Counted from the stretch's first letter, positions 34,088-42,047 are shown. The stretch: DNA of 42,047 nucleotides from Thiospirillum jenense (GCF_014145225.1 NZ_JABVCQ010000030.1:1-42047), one strand, 5' to 3'. Numbers and translations: made by a program. The notes: generated by a model from the sequence alone, not told the origin.

Positions 34088-35791
34088 ATGACACAGATGA
34101 AGAAGGCGCGCTTGAGTACAGCGATTGCCTCCGCGCTGGGGGCGGTGGCGGTGATTTCGGTGCCGATGGCAGCGATGGCGCAAACCCCGGGCGATCCGAT
34201 TGGCTTTGCCCCGACCGGTACCGGTCAGGTGCTGATCGTCCCGTATTACACCACCAATGGTGGCTGGACTACCGCAATCAATTTTACCAACGTCACGAAC
34301 AATGCGTTGCTGGTGAAGGTGCGTTTCCACGAAGCCCAGAATAGCCGTGACATTCTTGACTTTAACGTGATGATGTCGCCGCATGACGTGTGGAATGGCT
34401 ACCTGACGCCCGGCTTGAACGAAGGCGATGCGCCGGTGTTCCGTACCGACGATACGACTTGCACCACGCCTGCCCTGCCTGCTGAAGGCGTTCCTTTGAG
34501 TGCAATGGCATTTTCCGGCGGCAACGCAGACGGTGGGCCAACGGACAATTCACGTCTTGCTGAAGGTTACATTGAGCTGATGGTCATCGGTGAATGTCGC
34601 TCAGACGGCGCCTGTATGACTGACTTTAGCACTGTGGTACCTGATGACGATGGCATTGGTTATTTGACCAAGCATGTCGCTGGTATGCCACGCGATTGCG
34701 CCCGCGCACGGGCAATGTCAGTCGCTGATGGCAACGCCGGGTTCCCAGCATTAGGTGCCAGCTTCACTGGTAACCAAAAGCATGGCGCACCCGCTTATCG
34801 TAATTCATTAGGTCTTTACAGCGGCCGCGGTTACGGTTCGGTCATGTCTTACGCACCGTTGAAGGGCAACATTTCATTTGTTAACAGCGTCAATGGTCAG
34901 GGTGGCGGTGTGCAAGCACTGCATCTGGATGCCGTCGCCTGTAACAGTCAAGCCGCGCCGCAGGGGCGGGTATGTGGTAATCAGTCCGCTAACTTAGTGA
35001 CGGCGCAATCACCAGACTACTTCCTCGAGCCGACCATTGCGACCATGCCGAATGGGTTGTGGGATGCGCGTTCGTTGAATCTGCTGGAAAGCCGTTTCAC
35101 TTGGGCGAGTGTGGTCAACGAATGGGCGGATAACGCCGATAACGCTGCCTACACTGACTGGATTGTCAACTTCCCAACGAAGGGTTTCCACGTTGACCAG
35201 TTCTGCCATATTGTGCAGGCGAACAACAATGCGTGGCGGAATGATGGCGCGAATGTGTTGGCATGTGCGCAGGACAATTCCTCCACAGCGCGTGACGAAC
35301 GTGCCAACTACACTGCCGTGTTGGCGGATGGCACTCGCGCCACACCCTCCAGTATGCGGTTAGCGCCATTCAATAATTTGTGGGCCGTGGGCAGTGATGG
35401 TATTGCCAAGTCAGCCATTCGTTACTCTTCCGCGATCTTTGATCGTGAAGAAGGTGGTGCGATTGCCGACAGCCCGATCTTCTCACCAGGTGGCTCGGCA
35501 CAGGCAGAATTGAAGTTTGAAACCAACGTCATTCGCTTCGCCACCAATGAAGAAGATGCGCCGTTGCAATCCATCATGTCAGCGCGGTTTGATGCGCAAG
35601 ATGCGTTGGGTAACGCTGATGCGTTGTATGGTTGGATGGATCTGCAATTCAGTGGGGTGTCAGGTACACCAGGCGCCAACCCATTCGTGGGATTGCCAGT
35701 GTATGGCTTCGTGATGAAGAACCGTGCTAAGGAAGGCCGTACGCTGAACTATGCGCAAATGTTGGATCACGGGTATAACTGGTCACGTTAA
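34088..35791 (+). CDS. Abundant exported protein, unknown function
   Basis: A signal peptide (MTQMKKARLSTAIASALGAV followed by a hydrophobic run to AAMA) precedes a mature protein of about 535 residues that begins QTPGDPIGFAPTGTGQVLIV. The motif VPYYTTNGGWTTAINFTN and VRFHEAQNSRDILDFNVMMSP are conserved-looking blocks that I associate with uncharacterised exported proteins of gammaproteobacteria. Eight Cys in the mature part could form disulfides. There is no anchor or lipobox. GGAG lies 8 bases before the ATG at 34088; the ATGs at 34070 and 34082 are in frame but badly spaced. Codon use is striking: CTG, GTG, GCG, GAC and AAC dominate while neighbours use TTA and ATT. With a strong promoter and a perfect terminator this suggests very high expression, for instance a surface-layer-like or matrix protein; transfer is the alternative. 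Confidence 0.75.
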   Translation: MTQMKKARLSTAIASALGAVAVISVPMAAMAQTPGDPIGFAPTGTGQVLIVPYYTTNGGWTTAINFTNVTNNALLVKVRFHEAQNSRDILDFNVMMSPHDVWNGYLTPGLNEGDAPVFRTDDTTCTTPALPAEGVPLSAMAFSGGNADGGPTDNSRLAEGYIELMVIGECRSDGACMTDFSTVVPDDDGIGYLTKHVAGMPRDCARARAMSVADGNAGFPALGASFTGNQKHGAPAYRNSLGLYSGRGYGSVMSYAPLKGNISFVNSVNGQGGGVQALHLDAVACNSQAAPQGRVCGNQSANLVTAQSPDYFLEPTIATMPNGLWDARSLNLLESRFTWASVVNEWADNADNAAYTDWIVNFPTKGFHVDQFCHIVQANNNAWRNDGANVLACAQDNSSTARDERANYTAVLADGTRATPSSMRLAPFNNLWAVGSDGIAKSAIRYSSAIFDREEGGAIADSPIFSPGGSAQAELKFETNVIRFATNEEDAPLQSIMSARFDAQDALGNADALYGWMDLQFSGVSGTPGANPFVGLPVYGFVMKNRAKEGRTLNYAQMLDHGYNWSR

Positions 35792-35850
35792 TTGTTGTGA
35801 TGATAACGCTATCTGGTTAATCACTTAGGGCAGCGTTATTATTGATGTTG

Positions 35851-35878
35851 AAACCGGCTCTCACGAGCCGGTTTTTTT
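35851..35878 (+). terminator. Rho-independent terminator of the exported-protein operon
   Basis: AAACCGGCTC (35851-35860) pairs perfectly with GAGCCGGTTT (35865-35874) around a TCAC loop. Seven Ts (35872-35878) complete it. It lies 60 bases after the stop codon. A weaker outer pair, TAACGCT near 35805 with AGCGTTA near 35835, precedes it. Confidence 0.92.
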
Positions 35879-35910
35879 ATGCGTGTTAATCACTGATGAG
35901 GCATTAAACC

Positions 35911-36609
35911 GTGTTTCATTTCCTCGGTATCGGGGCGCAAAAATCCGCCACCACTTGGCTCTTTGAGCAATTAAACACCCATCCAGAGATTCACTTTCCC
36001 AATGGCAAAGAACAGCACTTTTGGAATCATCAACCCGACGATGCCGCCATTGCGCGCTATTTGAATCAATTCACTCACCCAACCCAACGCGAAGGCGAAA
36101 TCACGCCCGCCTATGCGTTTTTACCGCCCGCAATCATTACGCAGATTTATCAAATCGCGCCGCACCTACGGCTGTTTTATTTAATTAGAAATCCAATAGA
36201 TCGGGCCTGGTCAGCCGCGTTAATGGCATTAAATCGGGCTGAAATGACCATCACCGAAGCCAGCGATCAATGGTTTATAGACCACTTTCATTCACAGGGA
36301 TCATTGCTGCGCGGCGATTATGAATTAGCACTGCGCCATTGGCAGAGTATTTTTCCACCCGAGCAGTTATTATTATTACGTTATGAATGCGTCGTGCAAG
36401 AACCGCGGGCGCTGTTAATTCGTTTAGCGCATCACTTAGCAATAGATGCCGAGCATTTTATAACCCTGCCAGCCGCGCAATTACACCGCAAATCTTTTAG
36501 CGGCAACGGCGCACCATTACGCCCGACCTTGCGCCGGGTATTAGAAACGCTGTATCGCCCGCGCATCACTGCCCTCGATGACTATCTTGGCTATCCAACG
36601 GGCTGGTGA
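35911..36609 (+). CDS. Sulfotransferase domain protein
   Basis: It transfers sulfate from PAPS to a hydroxyl, probably of a polysaccharide or glycolipid. The PAPS-binding loop is GAQKSATTWLFEQL (residues 7-20) and the 3'-phosphate motif is RLFYLIRNPIDRAWSAAL (about 92-109). EGEITPAY is also typical of the family. At 232 residues it is on the short side. The GTG start is backed by GAGG 9 bases upstream. It is a different subfamily from the broken sulfotransferase at 12131 (loop AQKSATT versus PRAGS). It is the first gene of the block with an ABC polysaccharide exporter. Confidence 0.85.
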   Translation: MFHFLGIGAQKSATTWLFEQLNTHPEIHFPNGKEQHFWNHQPDDAAIARYLNQFTHPTQREGEITPAYAFLPPAIITQIYQIAPHLRLFYLIRNPIDRAWSAALMALNRAEMTITEASDQWFIDHFHSQGSLLRGDYELALRHWQSIFPPEQLLLLRYECVVQEPRALLIRLAHHLAIDAEHFITLPAAQLHRKSFSGNGAPLRPTLRRVLETLYRPRITALDDYLGYPTGW

Positions 36610-36724
36610 ATGCGCTGCTGCCGATTTCGATTAAATCCACACCTTGGATTGCGCATTGCGGCACTATTCGCGTTATGATACGCGCATCATTTTTCCCGCC
36701 GGCCATCTGCCGTTATTCGCTATC

Positions 36725-37579
36725 GTGTTGACATCTCTCAAAAATCAAACTGGATTTTGGCTCATCGCACAACTCAAAACTGGGCTGACCATTCATAACC
36801 TGCGCAAAGCATTAGCCGATTTAATTGATGGTTTCCTGCGTATTGAATTATGGTCAACAATGGGGATGCAAGAAATCCATGATCGTTATCGGCGCTCAAT
36901 GCTCGGGCCATTTTGGCTCACCATTTCACTCGGCGTCATGGTATTAGCCCTCGGTTTATTATATGCCGGCATTTTACGTCAAGAGGTTGGTGATTATTTA
37001 CCCTATGTCGCAGCGGGCTTTACTGTTTGGGGGTTAATTTCGGGTTTAATACTCGACGGCACCCGCAGTTTCATTGCTTCAGAATCATTAATTCGCCAAT
37101 TGCCGGGGCCATTATCATTACATGTCTATCGCGTCTTGTGGACAAATCTAATCATTTTCGCCCACAATATCTGGGTCTATATTATCACGGCTTTAATTTT
37201 CAGCATTAACCCGGGCTGGAATGTCTTTTATATTATTCCGGGACTGTTGGCAGTTCTCATTAATGGTTTATGGATCGGTGTTTTATTCGGGTTAATTGGT
37301 GCGCGGTTTCGTGATGTGCCACAAATCATTGCCTCTGTTGTGCAACTCGCATTCTTTTTAACCCCGATTATTTGGCGGCCGGAGATGCTGACGGGGCGCG
37401 AATTCATTATGACCGGTAATCCATTTTATCACCTCGTTGAAATCGTACGCTCCCCATTATTAGGGCAAGCACCAACACCTGAACAATGGTTATCCGTGCT
37501 GTCCATTACCATTGTTGGCTGGTTCATTACATTAGTGTTTTATACCGTCTATCGTTGGCGGATTGCGTATTGGGTTTAA
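36725..37579 (+). CDS. ABC-2 type polysaccharide export permease
   Basis: This inner-membrane channel exports a lipid-linked or free polysaccharide, as Wzm, KpsM or TagG do. A conserved cytoplasmic amphipathic region (MGMQEIHDRYRRSMLGPFW, the usual xxDLxxRYRxSxLGxxW element) precedes six membrane segments, including FWLTISLGVMVLALGLLYAG, YLPYVAAGFTVWGLISGLI, IIFAHNIWVYIITALIF, VLINGLWIGVLFGLIGA and a final WFITLVFYTVY. GARFRDVPQIIASVVQ is also family-typical. The start is uncertain: the frame is open from a TTG at 36644, but GTG 36725 or TTG 36728 are closer to the family's usual length. The ATPase gene follows after 114 bases. Confidence 0.85.
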   Translation: MLTSLKNQTGFWLIAQLKTGLTIHNLRKALADLIDGFLRIELWSTMGMQEIHDRYRRSMLGPFWLTISLGVMVLALGLLYAGILRQEVGDYLPYVAAGFTVWGLISGLILDGTRSFIASESLIRQLPGPLSLHVYRVLWTNLIIFAHNIWVYIITALIFSINPGWNVFYIIPGLLAVLINGLWIGVLFGLIGARFRDVPQIIASVVQLAFFLTPIIWRPEMLTGREFIMTGNPFYHLVEIVRSPLLGQAPTPEQWLSVLSITIVGWFITLVFYTVYRWRIAYWV

Positions 37580-37693
37580 TTCACCCATTGCATGGCGCCG
37601 TGTTTTAACCAATGACTAGACATTTGATTAAAACACACCCGCCGCTCTCTATTCACTCCTGCTCCGCGACACTTCTCATTTAAATAACCGCTT

Positions 37694-38479
37694 ATGGCGC
37701 ATATTCATTTAACCAACGTCCACGTCAGCTTTCCTCTCTATGAACTCACTGGCCGTTCATTAAAAAAACGTTTAATGGCAAGCAGCACCGGTGGGCGGAT
37801 TGGTGCCGAACCAACCGCCAAACGCACCACCATTGTTCAAGCATTAGAAGACGTCACCTTTAATTTTGAACATGGCGACCGTGTGGCGTTAATTGGCCAT
37901 AATGGCGCCGGTAAAACGACCTTATTGCGCGTTCTGGCTGGCATCTATGAACCCGCATTAGGTCAGGTGAATATAGCCGGTCAAGTCGCGCCATTATTCG
38001 ATATTGGCTTGGGAATGGAAATGGAAGCCACTGGTTATGACAACATCTTATTACGCGGTTTATATTTGGGTTTGACCAAACGGGAAATAAAACGTCAAGC
38101 GCATGACATTGCCGAATTCACCGAGTTAGGTGACTTTCTTAATTTACCGCTGCGCACCTATTCATTAGGAATGCGAATGCGTTTGGGATTTGCCGTGTCA
38201 ACCGCTATTCAACCGGACATTTTATTACTGGATGAAGGATTAAGCGCTGGTGATGCCGCTTTTATGGCCAAAGCCAATGCGCGCTTAAAAGAGTTTTGGA
38301 ATAAAGCGGCTATTATTGTATTAGCGTCTCATTCAGAACGTTTAATTCGTGATATGTGCGAAAAGGCAGTATTAATTGAACACGGGCGCGTGGTTGCGAG
38401 TGATACGGTGGATAAGGTATTGGCACATTATCGGCATATTAGACCAGTGCAATCCCATGAAGACACCCCGGTTGGTTAA
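37694..38479 (+). CDS. ABC transporter ATPase for polysaccharide export (Wzt/KpsT/TagH-like)
   Basis: It powers the permease encoded just upstream. It has Walker A GHNGAGKTT, the Q-loop region APLFDIGLGMEMEATGYDNI, a signature-like segment TYSLGMRMRLGFAVSTA in place of LSGGQ, Walker B ILLLDEGLSAGDAAF and switch His in VLASHSERLI. The GLGMEMEATGYDN and YSLGMRMRL variants mark the polysaccharide export subfamily. The 261 residues cover only the ATPase; a C-terminal glycan-binding domain, as in O9a Wzt, is absent, so export is probably of the type that does not need cap recognition. Confidence 0.92.
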   Translation: MAHIHLTNVHVSFPLYELTGRSLKKRLMASSTGGRIGAEPTAKRTTIVQALEDVTFNFEHGDRVALIGHNGAGKTTLLRVLAGIYEPALGQVNIAGQVAPLFDIGLGMEMEATGYDNILLRGLYLGLTKREIKRQAHDIAEFTELGDFLNLPLRTYSLGMRMRLGFAVSTAIQPDILLLDEGLSAGDAAFMAKANARLKEFWNKAAIIVLASHSERLIRDMCEKAVLIEHGRVVASDTVDKVLAHYRHIRPVQSHEDTPVG

Positions 38480-38540
38480 ATAAAACTTAAGCATTAGTCA
38501 ATGCAATAGATGTGATTAGCACAATAAAGGAAATGACAAC

Positions 38541-39284
38541 ATGCCCGACCTGGCGTGGAATAAAACCTATTGGGATGGTGGCTATGATTGGCAGGGACGC
38601 GGTGAAGAATGGAGTGAAGCGTGGGGCAGCAGCGAAGCACAATGGTTCGGGTCATTATATCCGCGTCTGCATCGCTTTTTGCCCGCTGAACATGTGTTGG
38701 AAATCGCGCCCGGTTATGGACGCTGGACGCGGCATTTATTGCGACATATTCACGGCGGCTATCACGGGATTGACATGGCCAATGAAGTGATTGGGCATTG
38801 TCAGCGCACGTTCATTCAGCAACCACCGCACATTCAATTTGATGTGAATGATGGATTGAGTTTAGCGGCAGCGCCAGATCATCATTTCGATTTGGTGTTT
38901 TCATTCGATTCGCTCGTCCATGCTGATTTGGATGTCCACGAAATTTACATTCCACAAATCCTGGCGAAATTAAAAACAACCGGGGTAGCGTTTATTCACC
39001 ATTCTAATTGGGCGGATGCGAATGAAACCCAACCTAATACGCATTGTCGTGCTGAAAATGTCAGCGGTCAATTGTATGCTGAATTAATTCGCCGCGCCGG
39101 CGGTCATGTTTTAATACAGGAATGTATCAATTGGGGAACGGAGACACTAATTGATGCGCTCACGCTGTTTTGCCGTGCAGATCGCCCGCATTTATCGTCC
39201 ACGATAGAAATTGCCAATCCGCATTTTATGCTGGAAGCAACGCTGATTAAAAACGTGTATCACCGTTATTGTCAGGTCAATTAA
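38541..39284 (+). CDS. Class I SAM-dependent methyltransferase
   Basis: The SAM-binding motif I is VLEIAPGYGRWTRHLL (about residues 52-67), followed by acidic motif II YHGIDMANEVI and motif IV FDLVFSFDSLVHAD, then IHHSNWAD. The 247-residue length and the PDLAWNKTYWDGGYDW opening are typical of methyltransferases found in surface-sugar gene clusters. AGGA lies 9 bases before the ATG. Following the ABC exporter genes on the same strand, it probably methylates a sugar in the exported polymer, perhaps as a chain cap; this is inference from context. Confidence 0.82.
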   Translation: MPDLAWNKTYWDGGYDWQGRGEEWSEAWGSSEAQWFGSLYPRLHRFLPAEHVLEIAPGYGRWTRHLLRHIHGGYHGIDMANEVIGHCQRTFIQQPPHIQFDVNDGLSLAAAPDHHFDLVFSFDSLVHADLDVHEIYIPQILAKLKTTGVAFIHHSNWADANETQPNTHCRAENVSGQLYAELIRRAGGHVLIQECINWGTETLIDALTLFCRADRPHLSSTIEIANPHFMLEATLIKNVYHRYCQVN

Positions 39285-39313
39285 ACAACTGCATTGGCTC
39301 AGTGTTTAAAAAC

Positions 39314-39380
39314 AAGTTGCACCTGTGATGTTTAGCAATAACAAACTGCTATTTGTCACTCATCTAAACTGGTGCAACTT
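39314..39380. repeat. Three-tier nested hairpin at a convergent junction
   Basis: AAGTTGCACC (39314-39323) pairs perfectly with GGTGCAACTT (39371-39380). Within it GTTTAG (39330-39335) pairs with CTAAAC (39364-39369), and innermost ACAAA (39341-39345) pairs with TTTGT (39352-39356). The 67-base unit lies between the methyltransferase (plus) and a TerD-family gene (minus). There is no T run on either side. It may be a transcript-end structure, a small RNA, or a decayed miniature element. Confidence 0.65.
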
Positions 39381-39428
39381 TAATTGACAGCAGATGTTGT
39401 TTTGTTTATTTACTATCATCAACAAGCG

Positions 39429-40028
39429 TTATAGATAACCTGCGATTTGCGGCATCAATTGGTCGAACGTTCTACCCTGGCCCGTGTCACCAATGGCGTG
39501 CATTTTCCATTCGCCACCATGCCGATACACTTTCGCCATAATCATTGCAGAATGCCCGCCTTGACAACTCAAATCATAGCGCGCCACTTCCTGATTATTC
39601 GCCGCATTAATAATACGACAATAGGCATTTGCCACTTGGGAAAAATCTTGCCCCGTATAATTATTCACGGTGAACATGAGCGTTTTAATGTGCGCTGGAA
39701 TCGCCGACAATTGAACATGAATCTGTTCATCATCCCCTTCGCCCTCACCGGTGCGATTATCGCCGCTATGTTGAATGCTGCCGTCTTGACTGCGCAATTG
39801 CCGAAACCAGACGGTATCTGCTAATTGCCCCTGTTCATTAAATAATAAACAGGACGCATCTAAATCAACGCTATTATCACCACCGCCGCTGAATAAACCA
39901 CCAAACATTCCACCGGATTGACTGCGTTGACCGGCATCCCAACCTAAACCCATAATGATATGGTTGAGACTTGTTCCGGCCTCTTTTTCTAATGAAATCT
40001 TTTGACCTTTTTGCAGACTAATTGCCAT
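39429..40028 (-). CDS. TerD-family stress protein with Gly/Phe insertion
   Basis: TerD-domain proteins are calcium-binding cytoplasmic proteins tied to tellurite, phage and other stress resistance. This 199-residue member shares [50 protein letters not shown] and VNNYTGQDFSQVANAYCRI with the TerZ/TerD group. Between GLGWDA and DLD it carries a glycine-rich insertion (SGGMFGGLFSGGGDN) that the two paralogues to the right lack. GAGG lies 9 bases before the ATG. It is the last of four genes on this strand and diverges clearly from the other two TerD copies, so it is not a recent duplicate. Confidence 0.9.
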   Translation of the reverse strand: MAISLQKGQKISLEKEAGTSLNHIIMGLGWDAGQRSQSGGMFGGLFSGGGDNSVDLDASCLLFNEQGQLADTVWFRQLRSQDGSIQHSGDNRTGEGEGDDEQIHVQLSAIPAHIKTLMFTVNNYTGQDFSQVANAYCRIINAANNQEVARYDLSCQGGHSAMIMAKVYRHGGEWKMHAIGDTGQGRTFDQLMPQIAGYL

Positions 40029-40058
40029 TTTTTATTACCTCAAGACTCTGTTTTAGAA

Positions 40059-40745
40059 TTAAACGCTCGGTTGTGGACGGAAAACAGATCGATTGCGTGA
40101 GCAGACTACGACTTTGCCGCGCCCGCGAAATCGAATAATAAGCCCCTCGCCCGACGTGACAGAATTGACTAATGTGCCAAAAAAACCGCCGCTCCCGCTA
40201 TTCGGCATTCCGACTTCATAATGCAAATCAGATGACCAGGCGACAACATGATGATTATCAATAACTGTTTCACGTTCTGGGCTGATGTCTAATGTAAAGA
40301 TTGCGCCAAAACCAGAGACAGCTAATTGTCCGTTACCCCGTGCTTTCATAATGATAAATCCACCCGTGCCGCCGAATAAACCGCCGCCCAGTGTATTTAA
40401 TTGTGGACGCACTTCAACGCCAATATCAGCGGCAAGAAAACTGCCATCGGATAATACATAAGCGGATGTGGGTGTCACTTGCAGTAATTCAATTGAACCC
40501 GGCAGAGTTGGCGCTAATAGACAATCGCCATCATCGATTGCTTCAATTTCTTGTTGAAAGAGCGATTCATCACTCGCTAAACGGCGTAATAAAGCACGGC
40601 CAATTCCACCGCGTAATTGCCCTTTGACGCGCAATACGGCTTCTAACATGACCATTGCGCCGGATTCACAAAAAACTTTTTCGCCTTTGCGCAGGTGAAT
40701 ATGTAGAAATGGATCAATTTCGCCAGTGACAGTGAAGATGGGCAT
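40059..40745 (-). CDS. AIM24 / TIGR00266 family protein
   Basis: A beta-rich 228-residue protein of the family that includes yeast mitochondrial AIM24. Typical blocks are HIHLRKGEKVFCESGAMVMLE, a Gly-rich region (LNTLGGGLFGGTGGFIIMKA), GNGQLAVSGFGAIFTLDI, VVAWSSDLHYEVGM and EGLIIRFRGRGKVVVCSRN. The molecular role is not known. It lies between TerD-family genes with short gaps (30 bases to the next, 69 from the previous), so it is probably part of the same operon. The GGGLFGG and GGFFGTL segments recall the Gly/Phe insertion in the neighbouring TerD protein. No clear Shine-Dalgarno sequence is seen. Confidence 0.9.
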   Translation of the reverse strand: MPIFTVTGEIDPFLHIHLRKGEKVFCESGAMVMLEAVLRVKGQLRGGIGRALLRRLASDESLFQQEIEAIDDGDCLLAPTLPGSIELLQVTPTSAYVLSDGSFLAADIGVEVRPQLNTLGGGLFGGTGGFIIMKARGNGQLAVSGFGAIFTLDISPERETVIDNHHVVAWSSDLHYEVGMPNSGSGGFFGTLVNSVTSGEGLIIRFRGRGKVVVCSRNRSVFRPQPSV

Positions 40746-40814
40746 AACAATGCAAGATCATGGTGAATCGCCAGTGAATGACAGACCACTGGCGATTATG
40801 ATTAACAAATGAAA

Positions 40815-41393
40815 TTAACCGATATTAACACCATGATCCTTAGCTAATGCGGTTAATCCACCGGTGAAGCCTTGTCCAACGGCTTTGAATTTCCATTCAG
40901 TACCGCTGCGATAGATTTCACCAAACACCATTGCGGTTTCAATTGAATAGTCTTCTGATAAATCAAACCGTGCTAATTCAGTTTGGCTATCTTGATTAAG
41001 AATGCGCATGAACGCATTGCGAACCATGCCGAAATTTTGCCGCCGGCTTTCAGCTTCGTGAATAGTAACAGCAAATACAATGCGTTGGATTTGCGCATCT
41101 ACACCGGGCAAGTTAATTATGACAGTTTCATCATCACCCGCACCCGTGCCGGTTAAATTATCACCCGAATAAACCACCGCACCATCAGGTGACGTGCGTT
41201 GATTATAAAAAATAAAGTGCGCATCAGATAATACTTTCTCATTCGCGCCAACCAAAAAAACGCTCACATCCAAATCGAATGGTGAGCCGTCAGTGGTGCG
41301 GGCATCCCAACCCAATCCAATTATTGCATTAATTAAGCCGGGATCAGTTTTAGTTAAACTGACATTGCCGCCTTTTTGTAAACTAATTGCCAT
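40815..41393 (-). CDS. terD: TerD-family stress protein, paralogue 2
   Basis: This is a 192-residue canonical TerD. The calcium-binding acidic segments are [10 protein letters not shown] and [38 protein letters not shown] and [20 protein letters not shown] are family signatures. It is about 80 % identical by eye to the upstream paralogue and clearly arose by tandem duplication. GGAG lies 9 bases before the ATG. The gap to the first paralogue is 26 bases, so they are co-transcribed. Confidence 0.95.
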   Translation of the reverse strand: MAISLQKGGNVSLTKTDPGLINAIIGLGWDARTTDGSPFDLDVSVFLVGANEKVLSDAHFIFYNQRTSPDGAVVYSGDNLTGTGAGDDETVIINLPGVDAQIQRIVFAVTIHEAESRRQNFGMVRNAFMRILNQDSQTELARFDLSEDYSIETAMVFGEIYRSGTEWKFKAVGQGFTGGLTALAKDHGVNIG

Positions 41394-41419
41394 ATTTATT
41401 TGCTCCAGTGCGCTTTAGT

Positions 41420-41998
41420 TTAACCAATATTGACACCATGATCTTTGGCTAATGCGCCTAAACCGCCGGCAAATCCTTGACCAACGGCTTTGAATTTCCA
41501 TTCGGCACCATGGCGATAAAGCTCACCAAAAATCATGGCAGTTTCAGTGGAGTAATCTTCGGATAAATCAAACCGGGCCAATTCGGTATCGCTATCTTTA
41601 TTCACCACCCGCATAAACGCATTGCGCACCATGCCAAAATTTTGTTTTCGGCTTTCGGCTTCGTGAATAGTGACGGCAACCACAATGCGCTGAATTTGGG
41701 CATCCACGCCGGGTAAATTGACGCTAATAGATTCATCATCGCCTTCACCCGCGCCAGTTAAATTATCGCCCGAATGCACAATGGCGCCATCTGGTGAAGT
41801 CTTTTGATTATAAAACACGAAATGCGCATCGGATAATACCTTGCCCGATTCACCAACTAAAAAGATGCTGGAATCTAAATCGAAATCCGCACCATCAGTG
41901 GAACGCGCATCCCAGCCTAATCCAATTAACGCATTCACTAATCCTGGGTCAGTTTTGGTTAAACTGACATTAGCGCCCTTTTGCAAACTAATCGCCAT
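41420..41998 (-). CDS. terD: TerD-family stress protein, paralogue 1
   Basis: The first gene of the run within the window, 192 residues, canonical Ter[60 protein letters not shown] and [20 protein letters not shown]. Aspartates and glutamates of both acidic loops are kept, so calcium binding is expected. TAGGAG lies 8 bases before the ATG. Only 49 bases upstream are inside the window; I cannot see a promoter or tell whether other ter genes (terB, terC, a vWA protein) precede it. Confidence 0.95.
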   Translation of the reverse strand: MAISLQKGANVSLTKTDPGLVNALIGLGWDARSTDGADFDLDSSIFLVGESGKVLSDAHFVFYNQKTSPDGAIVHSGDNLTGAGEGDDESISVNLPGVDAQIQRIVVAVTIHEAESRKQNFGMVRNAFMRVVNKDSDTELARFDLSEDYSTETAMIFGELYRHGAEWKFKAVGQGFAGGLGALAKDHGVNIG

Positions 41999-42047
41999 GT
42001 GTGCTTCTCCTACAGCTTGAGTTTAAGTGAAACGGATAAAGGTTTAT

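Noticed and set aside
1-42047. tRNA, rRNA, riboswitch or prophage genes
   Set aside because: I looked through the intergenic regions and saw no cloverleaf, conserved rRNA segment, riboswitch core or phage gene; nearly all long stretches are explained by the listed genes.

Overview
The window looks like chromosomal DNA of a Gram-negative gammaproteobacterium of moderate GC. The evidence is an IbpA-type small heat-shock protein, a type II secretion secretin lipoprotein, KdsD for LPS Kdo synthesis, PBP1b with a neighbouring TPR lipoprotein, and a PhoB-type Pho box in front of pstSCAB. Most genes favour TTA, ATT and CAA-type codons and many starts have no clear Shine-Dalgarno sequence. I cannot place the organism below class level from the sequence alone.

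Layout. (1) 1-6722: the 3' part of a type ISP restriction-modification gene, a CIRCE-controlled hsp20 on the minus strand, a solitary gspD, and a beta-class DNA methyltransferase carrying a C-terminal nuclease-like domain. (2) 6772-13546: kdsD, a 1350-codon multidomain glycosyltransferase, then a decay zone with a sulfotransferase gene broken by one in-frame TAA, two copies of a diverged short repeat, and an IS1-family transposase remnant. (3) 13547-22266: a short CbiG-like gene, pstSCAB on the minus strand with unusually large permeases, and a divergent GT4-GT2 glycosyltransferase pair. The pstS/GT4 intergenic region holds a triple-repeat Pho box. (4) 22352-33053, all minus strand: glutaminyl-peptide cyclotransferase, mrcB, an LpoP-like TPR lipoprotein, a DinG/YoaA-type Fe-S helicase, sufB, sufC, sufD and sufT. 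There is no sufS, sufE, sufU or regulator in the cluster. (5) 33054-35880: a regulatory region with a CRP-like palindrome and a strong A-tract promoter, a small secreted protein, and a 573-codon exported protein whose codon use differs sharply from its neighbours, closed by a textbook terminator. (6) 35911-39284: sulfotransferase, ABC-2 permease, ABC ATPase and methyltransferase, a polysaccharide export and modification block. (7) 39429-41998, minus strand: two TerD paralogues, an AIM24/TIGR00266 protein and a third TerD-family protein with a Gly/Phe insertion.

Common themes are the cell surface (polysaccharide synthesis and export, peptidoglycan synthesis, secretion), phosphate starvation and stress. 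The items I rate most worth checking are the exported protein with its promoter architecture, the Pho box shared with possible glycolipid glycosyltransferases, the CIRCE-hsp20 arrangement, the TerD/AIM24 operon, nested hairpins at convergent junctions, and a strong excess of the palindrome CAATTG across the window.
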